Source of the DNA: Deinococcus aerius
GTDB lineage: Bacteria; Deinococcota; Deinococci; Deinococcales; Deinococcaceae
Length of the DNA stretch: 64,000 bases
Reading direction: 5' to 3'
Assembly: GCF_002897375.1 (NCBI RefSeq)
Contig: NZ_BFAG01000001.1
Span: 545,225-609,224, forward strand
The position numbers and the translations under genes are program-made. Position 1 is the first letter of the stretch, and every line of letters begins with the position of its first letter. Under the pieces are notes generated by a model. It did no database searches. It saw nothing but the letters and a program-made list of their open reading frames with translations, and had not been told where the DNA came from. Below are positions 1 to 15,419 of the stretch, piece after piece.

Positions 1-442
1 AGTGGTTGATGACCTGATCGAGCACGACCCGCATCCCGGCCCCATGCGCCGACTTCACGAAGGCCCCGAAGTCGGCCAGCGTCCCGAAGTGCGGGTCCAC
101 GTCGCGGAAGTCGGCGGGCCAGTAGCCGTGATAGGCGGCGGTGTCGAAGGAGTTCGCGGCCTGCTGCCGGTAGACCGGCGTGAGCCACACTGCCGTCGCG
201 CCGAGGTTCTGGATATACGGAAGTTTGGAGGTCAGGCCCGGCAGGTCGCCGCCGTGCCACGCGCGCAGGTTGGCGCGGTCCACCCCCACGTTGTTCGCCG
301 TGTTCCCGTCGAAAAACCGGTCGGGCATGACCTGATAGATGACCTGCCCCTCCCAGGTGGGCCCAGCGGCAGGGGTCGGCGTGGAGGCTTGCGCGCCCGC
401 CGCGGAGGCGAGCAGCGCACCCAGCAGGGCGAGGCGGCACAT
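1..442 (-). CDS. secreted alpha-amylase family protein (GH13), N-terminal part
   Basis: The gene runs off the left edge, so only about the first 147 residues are visible. They begin with a hydrophobic signal peptide (MCRLALLGALLASAAGA), then a short Pro/Thr linker, then the start of a GH13 barrel: WEGQVIYQVMPDRFFDGN, HGGDLPGL, AVWLTPVYRQ and VVLDQVINH, the last being conserved region I. GH13 enzymes act on alpha-glucans; a signal peptide implies an exported starch- or maltodextrin-degrading enzyme. The ATG at 442 was chosen over the in-frame ATG at 451 because a TACCAT -10 box (455-450) ends 7 bases before it, a leaderless arrangement. Catalytic residues lie outside the window, so exact specificity cannot be given. 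Confidence 0.85.
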   Translation of the reverse strand, partial: MCRLALLGALLASAAGAQASTPTPAAGPTWEGQVIYQVMPDRFFDGNTANNVGVDRANLRAWHGGDLPGLTSKLPYIQNLGATAVWLTPVYRQQAANSFDTAAYHGYWPADFRDVDPHFGTLADFGAFVKSAHGAGMRVVLDQVINH

Positions 443-489
443 GGGGAACATGGTAGGGGAAAGGGAAGCTTGGCGGCTCGGGCGGGGGC

Positions 490-888
490 TCAGCGCGGCG
501 GCCCGGAGCTGGCATCATCACCCGCCTGCCCTGGTGGCCGCACCGCCTCCAGATAGGCGTCCAGGGCCTCGAGATTGCGCCTCAGGCAGGAGATGCGCGC
601 GGCGACGCGGTCCCGTTCCAGCTCCAGCCGGGCCAGCATCTCCGGCTGGACCTCCTTGAGATGGATCGCCTGCGGGGTGTCGAGGCCGGGCAGCACCTCC
701 TTGATGAGGCTGATGGGCAGCCCAGCGCCGAGCAGGCCGCGAAGCTGGAGGACATGCGCCACCACCGACTCGGGATAGTCCCGGTAGCCGTTCGCGCTCC
801 GGCCCGCCGCGAGTACTCCCTGTTCCTCGTAGTACCGCAACAGGCGGGGGGAGACGTTCGCTCGCCGGGCCAATTCGCCAATCCGCAT
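490..888 (-). CDS. MerR family transcriptional regulator
   Basis: 132 residues. The N-terminal winged helix-turn-helix is classic MerR (MRIGELARRANVSPRLLRYYEEQGVL, residues about 1-26), followed by a DNA-binding wing and, from about residue 75, a long coiled-coil dimerisation helix. There is a single Cys (in ARISCLRR), so the metal-binding Cys pattern of MerR or CueR is missing; a small-molecule or multidrug-type effector is more likely (inference). The ATG at 888 has a GGAGGAGG ribosome site. The gene diverges from a YdcZ-type transporter pair, and the shared intergenic region carries a MerR-like dyad. Regulation of that pair and of itself is the natural reading. Confidence 0.9.
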   Translation of the reverse strand: MRIGELARRANVSPRLLRYYEEQGVLAAGRSANGYRDYPESVVAHVLQLRGLLGAGLPISLIKEVLPGLDTPQAIHLKEVQPEMLARLELERDRVAARISCLRRNLEALDAYLEAVRPPGQAGDDASSGPPR

Positions 889-905
889 GGGGCCTCCTCC
901 GGGTC

Positions 906-938
906 TTGACCCTCACATCAGTGTGAAGGTTTCAGGAT
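906..938 (+). promoter_or_regulatory. MerR-type promoter with operator dyad
   Basis: A -35 box TTGACC (906-911) is followed after an over-long spacer by a weak -10 (CAGGAT, 933-938). Between them lies the dyad ACCCTCACA-TCAG-TGTGAAGGT (909-930), with one mismatch between its nine-base arms. A dyad sitting in a 19-21 base spacer is the hallmark of MerR-activated promoters. It lies between the divergent MerR gene and the YdcZ pair, with the transporter start at 944 only 5 bases downstream. Confidence 0.75.
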
Positions 939-943
939 GGGGA

Positions 944-1483
944 ATGCCAACCGTTCCGCCCGGAAGAACGCCGCCCCAGCCCGACCCCACCCCGGGTCCA
1001 GAAGGGCGAACCGCCACACCGAGCCCGAGGGGGACGGAAAGGAGTTTTCTCCTCCTCGTCGCCGTCCTCGCCGGGAGTCTCCTGCCCACCCAGTTCGCCA
1101 CAAATGGAGCCCTGGCCGCGGCATTGGGGTCGGTGACGCTCACGGGCGCGACCTCTTACCTGGTGGGCAGCGTCCTCCTGCTCGGTCTGCTCGCAGTGTG
1201 GCGCTGGCGGCCCACCTGGGAAGCCGCGCGGCGGGCACCCGCCTGGAGCTGGCTGGGCGGGGTGGTGGGCAGCGCCTATGTGGTGGGCAGCGTCATCCTG
1301 ACCCGCGAACTCGGGGCGGCCCTCGCCACCACGCTGGTGATCGCCTCGCAGATCATCACGGCGATCCTGCTCGACCACTTCGGGGTCCTCGGGTTGCCCC
1401 GGCGGCGCCTCAACCGGGCGCGGCTGCTCGCCACCGCGCTGGCCCTGGCCGCCCTCGCCCTGCGGCTGTGGGGATTGAGGTGA
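944..1483 (+). CDS. YdcZ/DUF606-type small membrane transporter, first subunit
   Basis: 179 residues from the ATG at 944. After a Pro-rich N-terminus (about 30 residues) come about five hydrophobic helices, including SFLLLVAVLAGSLLPTQ, GATSYLVGSVLLLGLLAVW and ALATTLVIASQIITAILL. This matches the DUF606/YdcZ family of the drug/metabolite transporter superfamily, often encoded as adjacent pairs. An in-frame ATG exists at 887, but using it would place the MerR operator inside the gene. The next gene starts within its stop codon (GTGA, 1480-1483), suggesting co-translation and a two-subunit transporter. The substrate is unknown. Confidence 0.8.
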   Translation: MPTVPPGRTPPQPDPTPGPEGRTATPSPRGTERSFLLLVAVLAGSLLPTQFATNGALAAALGSVTLTGATSYLVGSVLLLGLLAVWRWRPTWEAARRAPAWSWLGGVVGSAYVVGSVILTRELGAALATTLVIASQIITAILLDHFGVLGLPRRRLNRARLLATALALAALALRLWGLR

Positions 1484-1941
1484 CCCTCCTCACGCTTCTG
1501 GGAACGGTCGGCGCGGGCCTGGGTCTCGCCGCCGGGCTCGCCTTCAACCTCCGGCTGGCCGCCGCGCTCGGCCAGCCGCTGGCGGCTACACTGGTCAACT
1601 TCGTCGTCGGGGCCGCGCTCCTCCTGACCCTGTGGGGCGCCGGAGTGGACCGCGCCGTTCCCGCCAGCTTGCCGCCGCTCTGGATGCTCCTGGGTGGCGT
1701 ATTCGGGGCGAGTTACGTCGCGCTCAGCCTGACGGTGGCCGCGCGGCTGGGGGCCGGGGTGAGCACGGTCGCCGTAACCCTCGGGCAGGTGCTCGGGGCC
1801 CTCGTCGTCACCGGGCTCGGCTGGCTGGGGCAGGCGCGACAGCCGGTGACTCTGCCCGCTGTCCTCAGCGCCCTGTGCCTGCTCGGCGCGGTCGTCGTCC
1901 TGGCCCGCGACCGGGAGCAGGCGAGGCCGCCCGAGGGGTAA
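1480..1941 (+). CDS. YdcZ/DUF606-type small membrane transporter, second subunit
   Basis: 153 residues starting at GTG 1480, overlapping the previous stop by four bases. It is almost wholly hydrophobic with about five predicted helices (LLTLLGTVGAGLGLAAGLAF, LAATLVNFVVGAALLLTLW, WMLLGGVFGASYVALSLTV, VAVTLGQVLGALVVTGLGW, LPAVLSALCLLGAVVVLA). N-x-R near the first helix end and the GGVFGASYV stretch fit the DUF606 pattern also present in the preceding gene. The overlapping pair probably forms a heteromeric exporter controlled by the divergent MerR regulator (inference). It converges with ppc. Confidence 0.8.
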   Translation: MTLLTLLGTVGAGLGLAAGLAFNLRLAAALGQPLAATLVNFVVGAALLLTLWGAGVDRAVPASLPPLWMLLGGVFGASYVALSLTVAARLGAGVSTVAVTLGQVLGALVVTGLGWLGQARQPVTLPAVLSALCLLGAVVVLARDREQARPPEG

Positions 1942-1945
1942 GCCC

Positions 1946-4420
<2,475 letters not shown>

Positions 4421-4423
4421 GCG

Positions 4424-5215
4424 TCAGCCCTCCTCGGCGTAACGGTAACGCTCGGCGGCCAGGGCCTTCCCCCCCTCCATCTGGACAATCACCCCGTTCA
4501 GCTCCGCCGGACCCCCCGCCACCCCGAAGCGGTGCGGGCGCTCGGTCAGGAACTTCTGGATGGGGCCCTCCGGGTCCGCCCCGATGATGCTGTTCGACGG
4601 CCCCGTGAACCCCACATCGGTCTGAAAGGCCGTGCCGCCCGGCAGAATCCGCGTGTCCGCCGTCACCACGTGCGTGTGCGTCCCGATCACGGCGGCCACT
4701 CGCCCGTCCAGGTGCCACGCCAGCGCCGCCTTCTCGCTCGTTGCCTCGGCGTGCATGTCCACGAACACGTTCCCGAGCCCCTCCCGCTCCAGCAGCTCGT
4801 CCACCGCCCGGAAGGGGTTGGCGACCGCCTCCATAAAGACCCGGCCGAGCACGTTCACGACCGTCAGCCGCTCCTGGGTGCCGTCCGCCCCCCGCACCTG
4901 AAACGTCCGCCAGCCCACGCCGGGCGTGCCGGGGTCGGCATAGTTGAGCGGACGCACGATGGGGTAGCGCTCCTCGTCGAGCATTAAGGAAAAGACATCC
5001 TTGTGGTGCCAGGCATGGTTGCCCAGCGTGATACAGTCCCCTCCGGCTTTCAGGATCGCGTCGGCGGCCTCGCGGTGCAGCCCAAAGCCCCCGGCGGCGT
5101 TCTCGCCGTTCACGATCACGAAGTCGAACTGGGAGCGGATGGTCGGCAGATGCGTCGCCAGCACCCGGCGGCCCGGTTGCCCATACACGTCCCCCACGAA
5201 CAGCACTCGAAGCAT
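4424..5215 (-). CDS. YmdB-type metallophosphoesterase (TIGR00282 family)
   Basis: 263 residues, the normal family length. Metal-ligand motifs are in order: [12 protein letters not shown] near residue 6, [17 protein letters not shown], and GTHTHV late in the protein. Bacillus YmdB, a family member, hydrolyses 2',3'- and 3',5'-cyclic nucleotides and affects biofilm and RNA turnover; the substrate here is not established. The start is the ATG at 5215, not the upstream ATG at 5272: homology begins at MLRVLFVGD, and a TAGGGT -10 box (5226-5221) lies 5 bases before it. It forms a two-gene unit with ppc. Confidence 0.88.
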   Translation of the reverse strand: MLRVLFVGDVYGQPGRRVLATHLPTIRSQFDFVIVNGENAAGGFGLHREAADAILKAGGDCITLGNHAWHHKDVFSLMLDEERYPIVRPLNYADPGTPGVGWRTFQVRGADGTQERLTVVNVLGRVFMEAVANPFRAVDELLEREGLGNVFVDMHAEATSEKAALAWHLDGRVAAVIGTHTHVVTADTRILPGGTAFQTDVGFTGPSNSIIGADPEGPIQKFLTERPHRFGVAGGPAELNGVIVQMEGGKALAAERYRYAEEG

Positions 5216-5253
5216 GCCCCACCCTAGCGTGACCCACCCGGCGGGGGGGAGCC

Positions 5254-5273
5254 TGTGAGGATTTCTCCTCACA
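5254..5273. repeat. perfect 8-bp inverted repeat between divergent genes
   Basis: TGTGAGGA-TTTC-TCCTCACA is a perfect 8-bp inverted repeat with a 4-base loop. It lies between the leaderless YmdB-type gene (minus) and the HD-GYP gene (plus), about 40 bases upstream of the former's promoter. Its palindromic form and location suggest an operator, but it could also act as a hairpin in a transcript. No cognate regulator is evident nearby. Confidence 0.5.
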
Positions 5274-5366
5274 TCCTTATCACACGGCTGAGCTTAGTCT
5301 GTGCGGGTATGTGGCCCGGACCCTGCCAACGCGCGCGCGTGACCCCCCGGGGGCAGCGGAGGGCGC

Positions 5367-6422
<1,056 letters not shown>

Positions 6423-6443
6423 GGCGGCAGGGGGCCGCTCGCC

Positions 6444-7061
6444 TCACTTCAGGTAGGGCGTGAAGCGGGCGAGGTTGGCCGTGTCGGGCTTGGCGGCGCG
6501 CAGCAGCCGGTTGCCGCCGAAGGTCAGCAGCAGGTGGTCGCTCGCGGCCCCCTGCGCCTGACCCAGCCGGTAGGGGCCGGAGACCAGGGCCTGCGCGGTG
6601 CGGAGGTCGAAGGCCAGGGCGGTTGCGCTGAGGGCGGGCGTCTGCGCCTTCACGCCGCCCAGGGCGCTCACGAACCCCGTCTTCAGGTGAATGACCATCT
6701 GATTTGCCGTGAGGTTGTTCAGCCGCGCGTCCCCGTAGGTCACCCCGCCCGACGCGGTGACGGTGCCGCGCCCCAGGTCGTAGGTGACGTTCGGGGCGCG
6801 CAGGGTGCCGCCCTGCCGGGTGGTGAGGGTCGCGTCCCGGGCGATCAGGCGGGCGCCGGGCTCCAGGTGCAGCCGGGCCGCCGTCAGCCGCAGCCCGGTG
6901 CGGGCGTCGGTCGCGGTGCCGCCCTGGGGGAGGTCGGTCGCGCCCGTCTCCAGGTTCAGGTTCTGGGGACCCCGGGGCGTGACGTTCAGCCCGCCGAAGT
7001 TGACGGCGCTCCCCGCCCCCAGGAAGAGCGAGGCCAGCAGCGGAAGGAGCAGGCGGTTCAT
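6444..7061 (-). CDS. LptA/OstA-like periplasmic protein
   Basis: 205 residues with an N-terminal signal peptide (MNRLLLPLLASLFLGAGSA). The rest consists of short repeating beta-strand units (DATLTTRQGGTLRAPNVTYD, GTVTASGGVTYGDARLNNLTA) typical of the OstA/LptA jelly-roll family, which bridges the periplasm to carry lipid to the outer membrane. Deinococcus lacks classical LPS, so the cargo is uncertain. The ATG at 7061 is preferred over 7070 because a TAGGGT -10 box (7074-7069) lies 7 bases upstream and overlaps the 7070 codon. The gene diverges from a secreted amidase, a plausible envelope neighbourhood. Confidence 0.72.
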   Translation of the reverse strand: MNRLLLPLLASLFLGAGSAVNFGGLNVTPRGPQNLNLETGATDLPQGGTATDARTGLRLTAARLHLEPGARLIARDATLTTRQGGTLRAPNVTYDLGRGTVTASGGVTYGDARLNNLTANQMVIHLKTGFVSALGGVKAQTPALSATALAFDLRTAQALVSGPYRLGQAQGAASDHLLLTFGGNRLLRAAKPDTANLARFTPYLK

Positions 7062-7192
7062 GCCCCCCACCCTAACGCGGCCCCCCTGAGCGGCATGAGC
7101 GGGGGCGTCAGGTGCGCTTCAGGTGGGGCGGGCCTCCCCGGCTCATCTTCTGTCATGTCCCCGCGAGGCGGCGGGCGCTACACTTCTTCCCG

Positions 7193-8293
7193 GTGAAGCG
7201 TCTCCTTCTCCTCCTCCCCCTCGTGGCGGCCACCGCCCTCGCCGCGCCCCGCGTGGGCACCCACGACGGCTACACGCGGGTGGTGTTCGACCTGCCGCGC
7301 ACCACCTCTGCCAGCACCAGGGTGAGCGGCCAGAGCGTGACCATCCGGCTCGGGGTCAGCCTGCCCGCCGCGCAGGGGAAGCTGAGCGCCCCCGGCCTGA
7401 CGGCCTACACGGTCAAGGGCAGCACCGTGACCGTCACGCTGGCGAAGGACCACGGGAGCGCCAAGGTCAGTGTGCTGCCCCCCAGGGACGGCCAGGGCGC
7501 CCGGCTGGTGATCGACGTGCCGACGAGTGTGGCGGCCGCAAAGGTGCCGTCCACGCCCGTCCGCACGGCACCCGCCGCCGTGACCCGTCCCACCGGCACC
7601 CGGGCGCCCACCCGTCCCCGCGTGGTCCTCGATCCGGGGCACGGCGGCGTCGACCCGGGCATGCGGAGCCCCTGGGTGCAGGAACACGAGGTTACGCTCG
7701 CCGTGGCCCTGCGCGTCCGTGACGAGCTGCGGAAGCACGGGGTGGACGTGGTGATGACCCGTGACAAGAACGCCGACCTGAGCGCGGACAAGGCCACGGA
7801 CCTCGACATGCGTTCCAGGCTGGCAACGACGGGCAAAACGAGCGCCTTTGTCAGCATTCATGTCAACGCCTCCACCAACCCCGCCGGGCAGGGCATCGAG
7901 ACGTATTACTTCGGGCAACCGCTCGACGCCAGCCGCAGCCGCGCCATCACGGAAAACGGTGGTGGGAGCGTCGGTGCCGAGCTGACACGCCGGGCCGCGA
8001 ACAGCGCCCAAAACTTGCTCGGCGATCTGCTCGCCCAGGCCAAGCTCGCCTTCTCGCGCCAGCTCGCCCAGAAGGTCCAGTCGCACCTGATCTCCGCGAC
8101 GGGCGCCGTGAACCGGGGCGTGCAGACCGACGCTTTTTACGTCATCCGCAACCCCACCACGCCCGCCATCCTGATCGAGATCGGCTTCGGCTCCAGCCCG
8201 ATCGAGGGTCCCCGCCTCGCCCAGCCCGCCTACCGAGACCGGGTGGCGACGGCGATTGCGCGGGCGATTCTGGATTTTTTGAACATGAAGTAG
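7193..8293 (+). CDS. N-acetylmuramoyl-L-alanine amidase (AMIN + Amidase_3)
   Basis: 366 residues from GTG 7193. A signal peptide (VKRLLLLLPLVAATALA) is followed by an AMIN domain (about 20-115), a Thr/Pro/Ala linker (about 115-142) and a zinc amidase_3 catalytic domain (about 143-362). Visible catalytic motifs are LDPGHGGVDPG and SIHVNAS (Zn-binding His residues), the EHEVTLAVAL Glu, and the late catalytic Glu in ILIEIGF. It cleaves the bond between MurNAc and the stem peptide during daughter-cell separation. A TACACT box at 7179-7184, 8 bases before GTG, supports this start over an upstream ATG at 7112. A strong terminator follows immediately. Confidence 0.93.
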   Translation: MKRLLLLLPLVAATALAAPRVGTHDGYTRVVFDLPRTTSASTRVSGQSVTIRLGVSLPAAQGKLSAPGLTAYTVKGSTVTVTLAKDHGSAKVSVLPPRDGQGARLVIDVPTSVAAAKVPSTPVRTAPAAVTRPTGTRAPTRPRVVLDPGHGGVDPGMRSPWVQEHEVTLAVALRVRDELRKHGVDVVMTRDKNADLSADKATDLDMRSRLATTGKTSAFVSIHVNASTNPAGQGIETYYFGQPLDASRSRAITENGGGSVGAELTRRAANSAQNLLGDLLAQAKLAFSRQLAQKVQSHLISATGAVNRGVQTDAFYVIRNPTTPAILIEIGFGSSPIEGPRLAQPAYRDRVATAIARAILDFLNMK

Positions 8294-8328
8294 GAGCCGC
8301 GCGGGACTTGTCACCGCGCGGCTCCTTT
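8293..8328 (+). terminator. intrinsic terminator of the amidase gene
   Basis: Perfect 12-bp stem, GGAGCCGCGCGG (8293-8304) with CCGCGCGGCTCC (8314-8325), a 9-base loop, then TTT. It starts on the last base of the amidase stop codon. Confidence 0.88.
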
Positions 8329-8427
8329 CAGTGGCTCATGTCTGGTCACCCGCTGCAGCCACCCGGGCGACCGAAGGGCCAGGCCCTCGGGGTGACAGGA
8401 CCAACGTTGTGGCCCCGGTTTGGGCTC

Positions 8428-9000
8428 CTACCGCCGCCCCTTCACCAGCCAGGCATGCTCGCTCACCCCTGACCGCTGGTTGACGGCGCGGGCCATCACG
8501 AACAGCAGGTCCGAGGTGCGGTTGAGGTACACGAGGACGGCCGGGTTGATCTCCTCGACCTCCGCGAGCCGGATGACCTCGCGTTCAGCGCGGCGGGCAA
8601 TCGTGCGGGCGATGTGCAGGGCGGCGGCGGTCAGGGTGCCACCCGGGTGGACGAAGCCCCTGAAGACGGGCGCGACCTCCTGGTAGCGGTCGATCATCGC
8701 CTCCATGTGGGCCACGTCCTGGTCGTCCAGACGGCTGATCTTGCTCGCCGAGACGCTGCCCTGGCGGGTGGCGAGGTCGGCCCCCACGTCGAAGAGGGCG
8801 TTCTGGAGGTATTCGAGGTCGGCCTCCAACTCCTCGTCCGGCGGCCCGCCCGCCGCGTTGTGTGCCCGGGCCAGCCCCACCGCGCTGTTGAGTTCGTCCA
8901 CCGTGCCGTACGCCTCGACCCGCACGTGCGTCTTGCTGACCCGCTCGGGGCCGTACAGTCCGGTGGAGCCGTCGTCGCCGGTCTTCGTATAGAGCTTCAT
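8428..9000 (-). CDS. cob(I)alamin adenosyltransferase, PduO type
   Basis: 190 residues. It transfers the adenosyl group of ATP to cob(I)alamin to make coenzyme B12. The ATP-binding N-terminal motif MKLYTKTGDDGSTGL is intact, as are GTVDELNSAVGLARA (subunit contacts) and the C-terminal YLNRTSDLLFVMAR signature. The start is the ATG at 9000 rather than 9057, because homology begins at MKLYTKTGD and a TACCCT -10 box (9012-9007) sits 6 bases upstream. A single gene with no other B12 genes in view; it might serve imported corrinoids. Confidence 0.93.
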   Translation of the reverse strand: MKLYTKTGDDGSTGLYGPERVSKTHVRVEAYGTVDELNSAVGLARAHNAAGGPPDEELEADLEYLQNALFDVGADLATRQGSVSASKISRLDDQDVAHMEAMIDRYQEVAPVFRGFVHPGGTLTAAALHIARTIARRAEREVIRLAEVEEINPAVLVYLNRTSDLLFVMARAVNQRSGVSEHAWLVKGRR

Positions 9001-9012
9001 GGGGACAGGGTA

Positions 9013-9057
9013 GTGGGTTGCGGGCTGGAGGGTGCAAGGGGACTTCCCACAACCCAC
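9013..9057. repeat. inverted repeat between malQ and the adenosyltransferase gene
   Basis: GTGGGTTGCGGG (9013-9024) and CCCACAACCCAC (9046-9057) pair at 11 of 12 positions across a 21-base loop. It lies just after the malQ stop and overlaps the edge of the downstream promoter, so it may end malQ transcripts. The sequence type recalls dispersed GTGGGTT-rich palindromes. Confidence 0.6.
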
Positions 9058-9064
9058 GACCTTC

Positions 9065-10573
<1,509 letters not shown>

Positions 10574-10702
10574 GAGGGAGTCCTCCGGTGGGTGGAATAG
10601 GGCTTGGAAGTGATTCCAGAAGGCGCACGCATTGTACCCATTCGGGCTGTGTGCAGGTCGGCGGGAAGGGGTGGGCGGCAGAGCGACAGGGCAGCCTCAT
10701 TC

Positions 10703-10799
10703 AAGACCCCTCACCCAACCCTCTCCCCACGGGAGAGGGCTTTTTTCCCCCTCTACCAAGGGGAGAGGGGCCTTGCGAAGCAAGGGGGTGAGGGGTCTT
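10703..10799. repeat. 97-bp nested palindromic intergenic element
   Basis: Perfect 14-bp outer arms, AAGACCCCTCACCC (10703-10716) and GGGTGAGGGGTCTT (10786-10799), enclose smaller hairpins. These are CCCTCTCCC/GGGAGAGGG (10720-10739), a T6 run, and a CCCCTCT/AGAGGGG hairpin (10747-10770). The inner CCCTCTCCC hairpin recurs at 20834-20856 and 40026-40048, so this is the longest copy of a dispersed intergenic repeat family. It lies between the divergently transcribed malQ upstream region and the greA 3' end, where it could terminate greA transcription. Confidence 0.8.
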
Positions 10800-10859
10800 C
10801 TGCGCGGCGGCAAAAAGGACGGAGTTCCCCCCCGTCCCCCTCAGTCCAAATCCGAATCT

Positions 10860-11330
10860 TTAGCTGTACGTGACGTCCAGCACCTCGAACTTCGCCGTGC
10901 CCTTGGGGAGCTGCACGGTCACCGTCTGGCCGGGGCGGGCGCCGCTGAGCGCCTGACCGATGGGGCTGGCGTCGCTGACCCTGCCCTTCAGGACATCCAC
11001 CTCGTAGGTGCCGACGAGTTCGAAGTTGTGTTCCTTGCCCTTCTCGTCGCGCACGCGGACCCGGGCGCCCAGGCCCGCCCCGCCGGAAGCGTCCTCGGCG
11101 ATGATCTGGGCGCGCTCGAGCTGGTCTTCGAGTTCGATGATGCGCGCCTCGTTCTCGCTCTGCTGCATGCGGGCCTCGTCGTAGGCGGCACTCTCGCGCA
11201 GGTCGCCGTCGGCGATGGCCGAGCCCATATACTCGCTGATCTGCTCGCGGCGCGTGGTCTTGAGGTACTGCAATGTTTCCCGCAGCTTGTCGTAGCCCCG
11301 CTGCGTCATGGGAATGCGAGTCTTGGTCAT
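10860..11330 (-). CDS. greA: transcription elongation factor GreA
   Basis: 156 residues, the standard length. The N-terminal coiled coil (about 8-75; MTQRGYDKLRETLQYLK, with acidic tip residues in IADGDLRESAAYDEA) enters the RNA polymerase secondary channel and stimulates cleavage of backtracked RNA. The C-terminal FKBP-like domain runs from about 80, with VSDASPIGQALSGARPGQTV as signature. Promoter: a TATACT -10 box (11344-11339) lies 8 bases before the ATG, a leaderless layout. Confidence 0.97.
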   Translation of the reverse strand: MTKTRIPMTQRGYDKLRETLQYLKTTRREQISEYMGSAIADGDLRESAAYDEARMQQSENEARIIELEDQLERAQIIAEDASGGAGLGARVRVRDEKGKEHNFELVGTYEVDVLKGRVSDASPIGQALSGARPGQTVTVQLPKGTAKFEVLDVTYS

Positions 11331-11391
11331 GGCGGTCCAGTATAGGTCAGGTCGTCCGTCCGGTTCAGCCCCGGTGCGGCTCGCCCCGATG

Positions 11392-12464
<1,073 letters not shown>

Positions 12465-12468
<4 letters not shown>

Positions 12469-13331
12469 GCCGGGTCTCCCTCCGGCCACAGGGGCAGGTT
12501 GTCGATCAGCCTCACGCCGAACATCCGGGCGGCCACCAGCACGCGGGTCATGGGATCATTCTCCACACGCCCTCTTTCGTGCATGTCACCGTCCACGACC
12601 GTCAGGTAGTCGAGGTCCACCTCCGGGTCCTGAGTCAGCACGTTCAGCCCCGCCTGACGGAGGCTCGCCGTGTCGCGCCCGCCCGCCGCCGCGGCCTCCT
12701 GCACCGCCCGCAACGCCCGGGAGAGGATCACCGCCCGGCCCCGCTGCTCCGGGGTCAGGTAGGCGTTGCGGCTGCTCAACGCCAGTCCTGACGCCTCGCG
12801 GACGGTAGGCACGCCGACGATCTCGACCGGAACGTTCAGGTCCCGCACCATCCGCCGCACGACCGCGAGCTGCTGCCAGTCCTTCTCGCCGAAGTAGGCC
12901 TGATGGGGTTGCACGAGGTTGAAGAGCTTGAGCACCACCGTCGCCACGCCGTCGAAGTGGCCGGGGCGCGACGTTCCCTCCAGCGGTTCCGACACGCCGC
13001 CCACCGAGACGGTCGAGGCGTAGCCGGGCGGGTACATCGTCTCCACGTCCGGGTGAAAGAGCAGGTCGGCGCCCGCCTCGCCCGCCACGTGCAGGTCGCG
13101 CTCGAGGTCGCGGGGGTAGCGGCCCAGGTCCTCGTTCGCGCCGAACTGCCGCGGGTTCACGAAGACGCTGACGACCACCGCGTCGCACTCGGCGCGGGCC
13201 CGGCGGATCAGGGCGGCGTGCCCCTCGTGCAGGTAGCCCATCGTGGGGACCAGGCCGACCCGCCCGGCTCCCGAAAGCCCCTGCCGGAGTTCGGCGGGAG
13301 TCTCCACCACACGCAGGGTCACGGAGGTCAA
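12465..13331 (-). CDS. panC: pantothenate synthetase (pantoate-beta-alanine ligase)
   Basis: 288 residues. It adenylates pantoate and joins it to beta-alanine to give vitamin B5. Signatures: PTMGYLHEGHAALI, VVSVFVNPRQFG, KDWQQLAVVRRMVRDLN and SSRNAYLTPEQR. The start is uncertain: TTG 13331 overlaps the upstream stop (TTGA) and follows a G-run, while GTG 13322 is three codons inside. The open frame continues far upstream to 13775 but is only antisense-like there. The pilT start overlaps its stop, so the three genes look translationally coupled. Confidence 0.95.
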
Positions 13332-13696
13332 CGCTGCCCCCCGTCCAGCCCGAGCGCGCTCACACCCGCGTCGAGAATCCAACTGATGATCGCCAGGATG
13401 ATCGCCCCCACGATGGCGGCGCCGAAACCCGCCACGTTCAGGGCCGTCACGCTCGCCACCAGCCACAGCACGATTCCGTTCACCACGAGCGTGAAGAGCC
13501 CCAGGGTGAGCAGGTTGACCGGCAGGCTCAGGAGCAGCAGCACCGGGCGGATGAGCGCGTTCACGATGCCCAGCACGAGCGCGGCGATCAGGATGCTCCC
13601 CACGTCCGCCCCCGGCGCGAAGGAGACGCCCGCGTACGTCCGCGAGACAAGGTACAGCGCCAGCGCATTCACCAGCAAGCGAATCAGGAAACCCAT
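13328..13696 (-). CDS. phage-holin-family / YvlD-like small membrane protein
   Basis: 122 residues, four hydrophobic segments: LIRLLVNALALYLVS, ILIAALVLGIVNALI, LLLLSLPVNLLTLGLFTLVVNGIVLWLV split in two, and AAIVGAIILAIISWIL. This matches the four-TM superfamily annotated phage holin family IV or YvlD, found chromosomally in many bacteria; a lytic role is unlikely and the true function is unknown. A TATCCT -10 box (13708-13703) lies 6 bases before the ATG. First gene of an operon with panC and pilT, each overlapping the next by four bases. Confidence 0.8.
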   Translation of the reverse strand: MGFLIRLLVNALALYLVSRTYAGVSFAPGADVGSILIAALVLGIVNALIRPVLLLLSLPVNLLTLGLFTLVVNGIVLWLVASVTALNVAGFGAAIVGAIILAIISWILDAGVSALGLDGGQR

Positions 13697-13731
13697 GGGG
13701 TGAGGATACGGCCCCGGGGTGCGGAGGGGGG

Positions 13732-15333
<1,602 letters not shown>

Positions 15334-15419
15334 GGGTCAGAGCGTAGCAGGAAAGCGGGGAAGCTGAATCGATTCAGGAGGAGGTGCGGACGGGAGGAGA
15401 CCGCCGGGGAGGTTGACCC

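Noticed and set aside
13328..13696. prophage remnant suggested by the holin-family membrane gene
   Set aside because: It is a chromosomal four-TM family member overlapping panC, with no phage genes nearby.
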